In this document: positions 55,084 to 64,000 of the stretch, piece by piece
Layout of the letters: each line of letters starts with the position of its first letter
Position numbering within the stretch: the stretch's first letter is position 1
NCBI GenBank assembly: GCA_037127255.1
Contig: JBANSL010000013.1
Span: forward strand, 13,412,688 to 13,476,687
DNA: 64,000 nt
Direction of reading: 5' to 3'
Origin: Persicaria tinctoria
Taxonomy: Eukaryota; Streptophyta; Magnoliopsida; Caryophyllales; Polygonaceae
Made by a program: the position numbers and the translations under genes
The notes under the pieces: model-generated
The model's database searches: none
What the model saw: the letters and a program-made list of their open reading frames with translations, nothing else
Told to the model about the DNA's origin: nothing

Positions 55084-57512
55084 GTGAGCATACTAGGATC
55101 GGAATCTTCGAATGATGATTACAGTTTCGAGGAGAGTGATGAGGAACATGATGATGACATATTTGAGGATTATGTTGACAATAATGTAGCAATCGATATG
55201 GTTCCTCTTGTGTTCCCTAAGTTAAGAGAGGCAGAAGAAGATGATCTTGAAGATGATGAGAAAATAGTGGATGATTCTGATGAATTGAAGAGCATAAGTG
55301 GGTCTGATGATGAAGCTCGGGTAAGGTACCTAGAATTTAACCCTTTAGTGGACTATACTAAGAAAATTTGTCTCCAAGTTGACATGAGATTTGGTTCAGC
55401 TAAAATCTTTAAAAATGCTTTGAAACAATATTCCATAGAGAATGGTGGCGACTTTTACTATTTGCATAATGACCAAAAAAAAGGTGTTTGCTTATTGTAA
55501 GCTGAAATGCAATTGCCCTATGGTTCATGGAAGAAAGAAATGTGTTTGTGGAGCTACTTTATGTAGGTTTAAAGTTTGCGCCAGAAGGATGGAATCTGAT
55601 GGAACTATTCAATTGAAGAGCTTTGTTCCAGAACATGAATGTGGTTAGCGACATGAGAATACAAAGGTTACTTCTGTGTGGCTGGCACATCAATACATTG
55701 AGCAACATAGAGATGACCCGGGATGGAAGTTAAGAGCTTTTATGAGTGTTGTTCGAAGTGATCATGCAATCGACATCACTTACACTCAGGCATGGAGGGC
55801 TAGGTTGAGGGCAATGCTGATTACACAAGGTGATGCAAGGGTGCAATACGGAAGGGTTTGGGATTATGCAGCTACCTTAAAAAAATACAACTCGGGGAGT
55901 TCAGCCTATGTAAATGTGTGTCAAGACAATCCCGAGAGACCTTTATTTCAGAGATTATATGTGTGCTTAGAGGCATGTAATCAAGGTTTCATGGTTGGTT
56001 GTAGACCCATCATTGGGCTAGATGGGTGTCATTTGAAAGGAGCTTTTACTGGTCAAATACTAGTTGCAGTTGGGAAGGATGGAAATGAAAATATATTTCC
56101 TATTGCATATGCTGTGGTGGAGGCAGAGAGGAAGGAAACACGGGCTTGGTTCTTAGAAATTCGGATGCAAGATATTGGATCAGCTAACCCCACCTTTATG
56201 TCTGATAGACAAAAGGTATATTTCCTAATGAATTCGTAATTTCGTATTTTGTTTGTTTTAATTTTCAATTCATGATGTAAGGTATCTAAGTTTTCATTTT
56301 TTACATCTAGGGACTTATAGAGGCATTAAGTGATGTGGTTCCAATGGCCGACACAAGAGTGTATGTGCGGCATCTGTACAACAACTTCAAAGTTAAGTGG
56401 CCAGGTAAGACTTATAAGGATGCACTGTGGGCTGCAGCCAAGGCGTGCAACAAGTCTGATTTTGACTTTCCCATGGAGGAGATAAAGAGGTTGGATGAGA
56501 GTGCATACAACTATTTGATTCGTGCAAAGCCGGAGACATGGTCTAAACATGCTTTCAAGCATTACACCAAATGCGACATGCTTTTGAAGAACGTATGTGA
56601 GAGCTTCAATTCCTACATCTTGCGTGCTAGAGACAAGCCAATCTTGACCATGTGTGAGTGGATTAGAAGACAACTTATGAGGAGGTTTGTTTCAAAATGT
56701 GAAGGCATGTCAAAATATAATGGTACTTTGACACCGAGGACATTCAAGAAGATTGAATTAGCTAAGGAGGAAGGCATGAAAATGTGTAGAGCTCTTTGGA
56801 GTGGTCATAATAGATATGAGGTTGATCATAAAGGAAGGACATTTGTGGTGGACTTTGGAACAAGAAGTTGTGGCTGTAACAAGTGGGGTCTCACTGGAAT
56901 TCCATGTCCTCACGCAGTGTGTTGTATTTTGAGCGCTAGGTTGAGAGTTGAAGATTATGTGCTTCCATATTATACAAAGAAGACCTATCTGAAAGCTTAC
57001 AACAAGGAGATCGAACCAATGCCTGGACCTGTCGATTGGGAGAAGACTGGACTGATATCTCCAGAGCCACCGAAGTTCATCGTTCAGCCAGGAAGGCCTA
57101 AAAAGGCTCGTAGGAGGGAAGAAGGCGAGAACAAAGTAAGCAAGCAGAGAAGACTAAGGATAGACAGGCCAAGATGCTCTCGGTGTGGCCAAGAAGGTCA
57201 TTACAAGAAGAAGTGTGTAAATGCTCCAAAGGCTCCAGAGCCCCCGAAACCACGAAACGTTGGAGGAAGGCCAAAGAATCCGAAGACAGTTCAGATTGGT
57301 ACCCAAAGGAGGAAGTACACGAAAAAGGTATATATGACTCAACAATCAAAAAATATATTGTAGTTTACTTATCTCTTTAAATTTCTATATTCACGTGTGT
57401 TTTATAGGCTTTTCAAACCGAAGGTCAATCAATTTCGGCTTCATCTGTTCAACCACCCTCTGAAACGGGAACTCAAGCTGCAACTCAAACTTCAACAACT
57501 ACAAATGTTTGA
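55084..57512 (+). pseudogene. MuDR-type MULE transposase, three exons, lightly mutated
   Basis: Acidic N-terminus, then a MuDR DNA-binding domain (KIFKNALKQYSIENGGDFYY; CPMVHGRKKCVCGATLCRFK), the MULE transposase core (GCRPIIGLDGCHLKGAFTGQ; DRQK at the splice), a SWIM zinc finger (CGCNKWGLTGIPCPHAVCC) and a CCHC knuckle (CSRCGQEGHYKKKC). Introns 56216-56310 and 57328-57407 have GT/AG borders in phase 0. The last exon ends at TGA 57510-57512. Damage: a one-base indel in the A8 run near 55480, and an in-frame TAG at 55646-55648. The frame may start upstream of 55084. Only two small lesions separate it from an intact frame. Confidence 0.9.
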
Positions 57513-57938
57513 AATCCTTAAGATGGTGTCCACTATATTAGATGAATTTTTTTGTTTTAACCATTGCCAGTGTGTGGCTACTAAAACTAGTCTTAAGTTG
57601 CTTTATTTTGAACTGATTTGGACTTAGTCCAACCTTCAACCCATACTTTAACGAGCAAGGTTTTGCTCTTAGGTTGATGGTATTTTGTATGCATTGGACT
57701 TGGTCTAAATTTAAGCTTTTAGGTACATTCTAGATGTCTTTGATTGATGGTATTTTGTTGCATTGTTGCAAGTTAGGTCAAGAAAGTGTTGTTTTATCAA
57801 ATTTTAGCACCAATTTAGAGTATAGATCAGTTTACATTTCCTAATATGTTCCAATCAGAATTTTTTTTTTTAAAAATGAACAACAGATTATCCAGGAAGT
57901 TTGCAATCTGTTGGCATAAGCTGCTACTAATTCACATA

Positions 57939-58007
57939 AGCCCATGTGGGATTTGAACCCACGTCTTTGTGCTACGCACAATGCTCTACCAATTGAGCTA
58001 ATGGGCT
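57939..58007 (-). other. tRNA-like sequence with aberrant anticodon arm
   Basis: On minus: a perfect 7-bp acceptor stem (AGCCCAT/ATGGGCT), TA, a D-arm with GCTC/GAGC, and a T-arm GTGGG-TTCAAAT-CCCAC. The middle folds as TTGTG-CGTAG-CACAA, a 5-nt loop, or a 4-bp stem with a 7-nt loop lacking U33. It is unlikely to be a working tRNA. It lies in the MULE's non-coding half. Confidence 0.75.
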
Positions 58008-59440
58008 ATAACATCCTGTCATAAAAAGCATAAGGAATACGACCATAGCACCTGCTAAAAAATTCACATCAATGAGATTATGTAAGCAAATGCTAATATC
58101 AATCAGGATGTTATGTTTATTTTAAGAGAATGATAATCAGGTTCTGTCCAAAAATGAACATTTCTAAATTCAAAGGTGAGGCCTAGTTATTCTATACTAT
58201 ATACAAAATCTCAATTAAACTAATAATTCAAGTACTCAACTGGCATCACTATCACCTCATATTTATATCAAAACAGTTCTTGTATGAATAATCAAAGCCA
58301 AACTAGCTAATCATGTTGTTTCAGGTCTTAAAGTTTATTTTTGTAGATTCTATCAATCACTTGCCACAAACATGATTCATATACTCCCCATTTAGAATCT
58401 AAAACAGAGCAGAAGCTGTCCTCCATTGCCACAGGTTGTACAAATTAAGGCTCTGTTCATAAGCTGTCCTCACAGATGTTAATGGACTTTCCAACCTAAA
58501 TCTAAAAAGTCAAAAGAATTTTTCATAGATGCAATGTAAGGGAGATGAAAAAACGTCTACTGAGAGCCTTAATTAGGCATCTCTTCAAGTGTTGATATTG
58601 TTAAACAGCACTTGAAAGGATTGTGGATTACACTTTTTCCCAACATCCATTGCTCCAAAAGCCACAATTCAGAAACACATGGGCAGACAGAGATCAAAAC
58701 ACTTAGCGATAAATAAGTGCATAATTTGAGGGTCTATAGAATACACTTAAAGATGAAAAGAAGAAACCCAACCATGCCAATATCAACTAACTGCTAAGAG
58801 GTTTGTATCTCTAGGCTCCAAAGCACCCTAACATTTTTATCACAAGCATACCTGTTGGAATTGGAGAGAAGAGAAGTTCAGTTCATGCCTTTTATAAGAG
58901 AAGATATTGGAGAGAAGAGAAGAAGAGAAGATTACCACTATTCAGCGCGCGACAACCAAGGTCGAAGGAGACCGGAGATGGAGTACGAAGACGCCGCGAG
59001 GAGGAGGTGGAGAGTGGAGCGAGTCACTGGCGAAGAGGTGGTGGATCGAGTGAGTCACCGACGGCTTCGAGGTTCGATCTAGGGTTCGACAATCCCTAAT
59101 TCACCAAACTCACCCGATTCTGACATATAGAGGACGAGGTGTAGAAAGATAGGGTTTCGGTGAGGGAGGGTCGGAGATGAGCATGGTGGTTCAATCTCCC
59201 GAATCGTGTGTAGCAAATCCTTGATTGGTGAATCAATATGTCGAGGAAGGAGGATGAGCAGATGGGGTGGATTGGAGAGATTTTCGGTGAGGAAGGAGGA
59301 TGAGCAGATGTGTAGCAAATCGGAGAGATTTTCGGATTTTTTTTTACTGGATTATTATGTACAGTGAAAAAGAGAAAGTGAGAAACTCAATTATTTTTTA
59401 AAAACTCTCCATAAAAATAACATTTAAAAAATAGATTTTA
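58008..59440. other. MULE right non-coding region
   Basis: AT-rich to 58840, then a purine-rich, more GC-rich block (58850-59330) with a tandem GGAGGATGAGCAGATG repeat (about 59247 and 59296). Short ORFs have no recognisable motif. It may be a promoter-like or captured 5' UTR segment. Confidence 0.4.
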
Positions 59441-59581
59441 ACGGCAGCTAACGGAAGAAAGAGGGTGGGTGGCGATTTACAAACGGGACGACTTTAAGGA
59501 GTGGTTTTCTGCAATTTCAATTTTAAGGGGTGGTTTTCTGCAAAGAACTATATTTAAGGGGTGGTTTTCTGCCATTTTCCC
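59441..59581. repeat. MULE right terminal inverted repeat
   Basis: Complementary to 54168-54300, but with three GCAGAAAACCACCCCTTAAA-type units where the left end has two. Confidence 0.9.
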
Positions 59582-59590
59582 TAGTGGATA

Positions 59591-61160
59591 TTTATTACCT
59601 AATAGGAAAATTATTTAAAAGATAATAATTAAAACAAGTTTGTTAAAGAAAAGGTAGTTCGCAATTGTCTTTGAGAGATTGAAAGGATGATATCGAATGT
59701 GGTTTATTTGATACGTGTTTTCTGTTGTGTTACGTCTTTAGAAAAGTTAATTAAACAATGGTACGTATACATTGATCCGGTTGTAGACTTGTAGTACTTC
59801 TCCCAGGACTACGTGACATTAGCTTCTCATCCTAAACTTTTGATTCTCGTCCAAAAAGAGGTATGATACCATCCAAATTATGTGATAAAAAGAGTGTATC
59901 ACTATCAAGTATATGAGCAAGTTAAAATTCATTAATAAAAAAATTTAACTCTAGGTGAGTGACAATGGATGCCCCATCCACCGAAAAAGCAAGGGATGCA
60001 GCTGACAACTGGTTAATTCATTTCTTGAAAGACATGGAAAATTCGGCCACTATAAAAGGATTGAGGTTGAGGGGCAACCAGTCAACCTCAATCCTTTTAA
60101 AGCAAAGCTCTTTAGTCGATCGTATTGATAGTACCAAAAGGAGTCTCAACACTTAAACCATGAGTGACAAGGTGGCCGTGCCACATCGCAATGTATTACA
60201 AGCATGGACTTATTCAAGGTCGTCTCTGATTACAAAATCTAGCGTTACTTTTTTGAAGGAATCTTTGAACCATCAAAATTAAATCTTAAAACGGTGATGG
60301 TAACGTACACTTTGTATCATTTTCGAAGCGTCCATAGGAAGGCAAATTAGGCAATAATATTGAATCATCAACAACGCAATTAAGTTAAGTAAATGAATGC
60401 ATGCATGCACGCTGTTCCTTTTCATTTAAACCATTAAAAAGAGAAGTAAATGTATAGTCAATTAATTAAATTACAATTAATAACAGTAATAAATGAAAAA
60501 TACTCCAGTGTAGTGTAGAAAGTAGAAGGCCAAATTAAAGGTCAAAACTTGGAACCAAATTCAAAAGGTTAATTGTATTTGTATGATTGGTTGTCCCCAT
60601 TGGTGAGCCCAACCACGCTCCCACTCTCCCTTGCACAAAAGGCGTTTTTTGATACACACCAAACGTACATACACCCTCCATCCCTGTTTTTGTTTCTCCC
60701 CATCCCCAGCCCCCCAAAAAAACTGCAATTCAGAATTTGACCCATTCAAGAAAAGTTTGTGTTCATAAAATTACAAGTTTTGATACCGTATTATTTACGG
60801 ATTAAATATTATAAATATTTGTAACTTGTTACGAATTTATGAAGTTCACAACATATTGTAGAGTTTTCATGCCTACTCTCTTGAGGAAGTCCTCACCTAG
60901 CCACGGATTGAATTTTTTTTTATATGAATGAGAATTTAGCAACTAGATGCATAAATCCAATATTAATCACGACACGAAACATAAGACGCTATGAATATAT
61001 ATTTTTTAGAATCAATTACAACGAGTCACGTACGACGTTATCAATATGGATAGATAATTTACCTGTAGTTCATAAAGTAATGAATGTTGCAGTGTACTGC
61101 TAGTAGGATTAGCAATAGCTACTCGGCTACTCCCCCTAGTTATAGTGTGTCAAAACACTT
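59591..61160. other. Upstream intergenic region of the MCTP gene
   Basis: No gene recognised. It contains the hairpin at 60054-60098. The rest is AT-rich to neutral and presumably holds the MCTP promoter. I cannot assign a specific TATA element or start site. Confidence 0.4.
60054..60098. repeat. Perfect 17-bp stem hairpin
   Basis: AAAAGGATTGAGGTTGA (60054-60070), 11-nt loop, and its exact complement (60082-60098). It lies inside a 65-codon ORF of no recognisable kind. Confidence 0.9.
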
Positions 61161-61390
61161 CAAATCCTTATCCGCCATTTCCTCTCTCTCTCTCTCTGTC
61201 ATTTTCACTCCCCCCAGACCTCTGTTTGCACGCTGTGTTCTCTGTCTTCTCCCCCTCTTCCTCTTCCTCTTCCTCTGTCTTTGCCCTTTCATCCCTCCTG
61301 CCATTCCCCCCCTCTTTCCCTCTTACCGGGTAAAGGGAGGACGAAATCTAAAAACAGAGTAAACCCAAACAGAAACAGAGTGTGAAGAAG
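61161..61390 (+). promoter_or_regulatory. Pyrimidine-rich 5' leader of the MCTP gene
   Basis: CT-rich tracts (CTCTCTCTCTCTCT near 61184, CCTCTTCCTCTTCCTCTTCC near 61254) precede the start codon, as is common in plant 5' UTRs. The transcription start is not determined. Confidence 0.5.
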
Positions 61391-64000
61391 ATGAACCTGA
61401 AAGAGAAGCTGGTGGTGGAGGTGATCGGAGCGCACAACCTGATGCCCAAGGACGGCGAGGGGTCCTCGTCGCCGTTCGTCGAGGTTGAGTTCGAAAACCA
61501 GAGGCTCCGAACCCAGGTCAAGTACAAGGACCTCAACCCCGTCTGGAACGAGAAGCTCGTCTTCAGCCTAAGCGACGTCGCAGACCTCCCTTACAGGACG
61601 CTCGAGATCAACGTCTACAACGAGCGCCGTTCCAGCAACAGCCGCAACTTCCTCGGCAAAGTTAGGGTTTCCGGCTCCAACATTGCGAAGCAGGGCGAGG
61701 AAATGGCGCAGCTTTACACCCTCGATAAGCGGAGCTTGTTCTCCCATGTCAGGGGGGAGCTCAGCCTGAAGCTTTACCTCTCCTCCGTCACCGAGGAGAC
61801 GAAGCAGGTGATCGCCCAGCAAGACGGGGGAGGGGGAACGAAGAAGAACAAGAAGGTCCAGCAGCCCAGCGCCGCCATGACTGTTCAGCAACAGCAACAG
61901 CAACAGCATCAGCAGATGATGTTGCAGGAGAACAGGGGGAACAAACAGGAGGCCACAAATCAAGGCGAATTGAAGCCTGTAATCATCACCACCATGCCGA
62001 ATCCCGCGATGCCGGCCGCCGGAGTACACGCCGGCGGCCGCGGTTTTCCGGTCGGGCCAAATGAGTTTTCTTTGAAGGAGACAAGCCCGCACCTTGGAGG
62101 AGGACCATTGAACAAGGACAAGACGAGCTCGACCTATGATCTGGTGGAGCAAATGCAGTACCTTTATGTTAGGGTTGTGAAGGCGAGGGATTTGTCAGGG
62201 TTCGGGGGAGGGGAGGTGTTGGCGGAGGTGAAGCTCGGGAACTACAAAGGGATCACAAAGAGGGTTGGGGGAGGCAATGCGGAGTGGGACCAGGTGTTTG
62301 CTTTCTCCAAGGACTGTATACAGTCATCCATGGCGGAGATTCTGGTGAAGGAGAGGGAGAAAGATGAGTTCTTGGGTAGGGTTTGGTTCGATCTGAATGA
62401 GGTTCCCAGGAGGGTTCCGCCGGACAGTCAATTGGCTCCACAGTGGTACCGGATGGAGGATAAGAAGGGCGATAAGTCGAAAGGGGGCGAGGTTATGGTG
62501 TGTGTCTGGTTCGGGACTCAGGCCGATGAGGCGTTCGCAGAGGCGTGGCATTCGAAGGCGGCGAATGTGCATTTCGATGGGTTGGGGAGTATAAAATCGA
62601 AGGTTTATCTGTCGCCGAAGCTCTGGTATCTGAGGGTTTCTGTAATTGAAGCTCAAGATGTGATCTTGGGGGAGAAGAGCTCGTCTCTGATGAGGTACCC
62701 GGAGCTGTTTGCGAAGGTGCAGGTCGGGAATCAGCTGCTGAGGACGAGGATTTCGGGTCCTAGCTCGACGAGGAGCCTGTCGAATCCATACTGGAATGAG
62801 GACTTGATGTTCGTGGTGGCTGAGCCGGTGGAGGATTACGTGGTGGTGTCGCTGGAGGACCGAGTTGGGCCAGGCCGGGAGGAGACTGTTGGGAGGGTTA
62901 TTGTGCCGGTGCAGGCGATTGAGAGGAGGTTGGATGATAAGGCTGTGACCTCTAGGTGGCTAAACCTCGACAATCACTTCGGAAGCCTGACTGATTCCAA
63001 GGGCTTGACGAGGTTTGGCCCTCGGATTCACATCCGAGCCTCGCTTGATGGAGGATACCATGTGCTTGATGAGGCGACGATGTATAGCAGTGATCTCAGG
63101 CCGACTGCAAAGCAGCTCTGGAAGCCCCACATTGGCGTGCTCGAGATGGGTATCTTGGGCGCCACAGGGCTGATGCCGATGAAGATCAAGGAAGGCAAAG
63201 GGGGAACCACGGATGCTTATTGTGTCGCGAAGTATGGGCAGAAATGGGTGCGAACGAGGACGGTTGTAGACAGCTCGTCGCCCAAGTGGAACGAGCAGTA
63301 CACCTGGGAAGTGTTTGATCCTTGCACTGTGATCACCATTGGTGTATTCGACAATTGCAGGCTTGACAGGAACATTGCCAGTGCTACTGGCGCCAGGGAT
63401 TCGCGCATTGGGAAGGTTCGGATCCGTCTCTCTACGCTTGAGACTGATCGGGTTTACACGCACTCGTACCCGCTGCTGATGCTGCACACCTCCGGTGTCA
63501 AGAAGATGGGAGAGGTCCATTTGGCTGTGAGGTTTACGTGTGCGAACATGGGCAATATGCTTCATATGTACAACTTACCATTGCTTCCGAAGATGCACTA
63601 TGCCCACCCACTAGCCGTGAGCCAGCTCGAGAACCTGCGGTACCAGGCCATGAACGTCGTTGCTAACAGGCTGACTCGGGCAGAGCCGCCTTTGGGGAGA
63701 GAGGTGGTCGAGTACATGCTTGATCATGACTCCCACATGTGGAGCATGAGGAGGAGCAAGGCTAACTTCTTCAGGCTGATGACTGTCCTCTCCGGTCTCG
63801 TTGCTGCATCTCGGTGGGTGGAGGCGATGAGGAGCTGGCAAAGACCTGTTTACTCGACACTCTTCGTGATCTTCTTCCTGTTGCTCGTTCTCCTTCCGGA
63901 GCTGATCATCCCGACTTTGCTGCTGTACATGGCCTTTGTCGGAATGTGGAGGTACAGGCTGCGCCCGAAGCATCCACCACACATGGATACCCGCCTCTCC
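61391..64000 (+). CDS. Multiple C2 domain and transmembrane region protein (MCTP, QUIRKY-like family), 3' end beyond the window
   Basis: 870 codons, open and intron-free to the window edge, as usual for plant MCTPs. C2A at ~1-130 (KLVVEVIGAHNLMPKDGEGS; DLNPVWNEKLVF); a Gln-rich linker at ~165-185; C2B from ~250 (YLYVRVVKARDLSGF); C2C from ~410 (LWYLRVSVIEAQDVIL; NPYWNEDLMFV); C2D from ~580 (IGVLEMGILGATGLMPMK; TDAYCVAKYGQKWVRTRTVV); and the PRT_C domain from ~729 (LPLLPKMHYAHPLAVSQLEN) with a hydrophobic pair at ~820-855 (STLFVIFFLLLVLLPELIIP). Family members tether the ER to the plasma membrane at plasmodesmata and act in intercellular signalling; which paralogue this is cannot be fixed here. 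The second transmembrane segment and the C-terminus lie outside. The start ATG has no upstream competitor in frame with homology. Confidence 0.95.
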   Translation, partial: MNLKEKLVVEVIGAHNLMPKDGEGSSSPFVEVEFENQRLRTQVKYKDLNPVWNEKLVFSLSDVADLPYRTLEINVYNERRSSNSRNFLGKVRVSGSNIAKQGEEMAQLYTLDKRSLFSHVRGELSLKLYLSSVTEETKQVIAQQDGGGGTKKNKKVQQPSAAMTVQQQQQQQHQQMMLQENRGNKQEATNQGELKPVIITTMPNPAMPAAGVHAGGRGFPVGPNEFSLKETSPHLGGGPLNKDKTSSTYDLVEQMQYLYVRVVKARDLSGFGGGEVLAEVKLGNYKGITKRVGGGNAEWDQVFAFSKDCIQSSMAEILVKEREKDEFLGRVWFDLNEVPRRVPPDSQLAPQWYRMEDKKGDKSKGGEVMVCVWFGTQADEAFAEAWHSKAANVHFDGLGSIKSKVYLSPKLWYLRVSVIEAQDVILGEKSSSLMRYPELFAKVQVGNQLLRTRISGPSSTRSLSNPYWNEDLMFVVAEPVEDYVVVSLEDRVGPGREETVGRVIVPVQAIERRLDDKAVTSRWLNLDNHFGSLTDSKGLTRFGPRIHIRASLDGGYHVLDEATMYSSDLRPTAKQLWKPHIGVLEMGILGATGLMPMKIKEGKGGTTDAYCVAKYGQKWVRTRTVVDSSSPKWNEQYTWEVFDPCTVITIGVFDNCRLDRNIASATGARDSRIGKVRIRLSTLETDRVYTHSYPLLMLHTSGVKKMGEVHLAVRFTCANMGNMLHMYNLPLLPKMHYAHPLAVSQLENLRYQAMNVVANRLTRAEPPLGREVVEYMLDHDSHMWSMRRSKANFFRLMTVLSGLVAASRWVEAMRSWQRPVYSTLFVIFFLLLVLLPELIIPTLLLYMAFVGMWRYRLRPKHPPHMDTRLS

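Larger units (their letters stand above)
54168..59581 (+). mobile_element. Complete Mutator-like element (MULE, MuDR type)
   Basis: 5414 bp, flanked by a perfect 9-bp duplication TAGTGGATA (54159-54167 and 59582-59590). Long terminal inverted repeats (about 140 bp) begin GGGAAAATGG at both ends. It encodes a MuDR-type transposase (55084-57512). The right part (57520-59340) holds a tRNA-like sequence and a purine-rich block but no second recognisable gene. Confidence 0.94.

Noticed and set aside
55442..55648. Separate small zinc-finger gene (68 codons)
   Set aside because: It is the MuDR DNA-binding segment of the MULE transposase, separated only by a homopolymer frameshift and one stop.
57939..58007. 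A functional tRNA gene on minus
   Set aside because: Acceptor, D and T arms fit, but the anticodon loop has 5 nt or lacks U33, and related copies at 12065 and 15174 have degenerated further.
61568..62152. Minus-strand 194-codon Leu-rich ORF and other minus ORFs to 63982
   Set aside because: They are antisense shadows of the MCTP coding sequence, whose plus frame has continuous C2 and PRT_C homology.

Overview
The window is nuclear DNA of a flowering plant, most likely a eudicot. The evidence is intron-bearing fragments of plant genes (PPR4-type, RPN5, Nudix, ABCC), plant L1-type LINEs with a DUF4283 ORF1 and an RNase H domain in ORF2, an RPA-carrying Helitron, Stowaway MITEs, a MuDR-type MULE and a plant MCTP gene. 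I cannot name the genus. Host genes appear only at the two edges: the 5' end of an unidentified gene on the minus strand (1-327) and the 5' 870 codons of a multiple-C2-domain and transmembrane protein (MCTP) gene on the plus strand (61391 to the window end). The ~61 kb between them is an island of nested transposable elements.

Layout. A full-length LINE (358-6278, minus) lies immediately upstream of the left host gene, with both ORFs open and a perfect 14-bp target-site duplication (TSD). From 6.3 to 9.3 kb there are a hAT-like word-array element, a Stowaway MITE, palindromic arrays and telomere-like arrays. From 9.3 to 17.3 kb lies a composite of fragments from at least three genes (PPR4-type and RPN5 on plus, a Nudix hydrolase on minus) with two tRNA-like sequences and dispersed short words; this may be an old Pack-MULE. 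From 17378 to about 31979 a ~14.6 kb Helitron runs on the minus strand. Its 3' end has a CTAG plus hairpin terminus and its 5' end is TCTATC-type. It carries an RPA70-like gene that looks open through about 10 exons, a RepHel gene broken by frameshifts and a stop, a captured ABCC transporter segment, and a 73-bp-stem hairpin. A hAT-like element sits exactly at its 5' end.

From 32.9 to 36.6 kb is a compact LTR retroelement with a 5-bp TSD, one 469-aa ORF and a truncated 5' LTR. It interrupts an array of ACAACGTC words. From 36.6 to 44.3 kb are low-copy repeats, a second copy of the CTCGAG word-array element and a decayed Ty1/Copia element (40.64-44.28 kb), itself interrupted by another word-array element. 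A second LINE with intact ORF2 (about 44.3-50.4 kb, plus) follows, then a Stowaway MITE, a 5'-truncated LINE (51728-54008), and a complete MULE (54168-59581) with 9-bp TSD, long terminal inverted repeats and a mutated MuDR-type transposase. The last 1.8 kb before MCTP is its upstream region and pyrimidine-rich leader.

The points most worth following are the LINE at the start codon of a host gene, the Helitron whose RPA gene has outlived its transposase, the multi-gene composite at 9-17 kb, a dispersed tRNA-like family with an aberrant anticodon arm, and palindromic arrays whose two arms change together.
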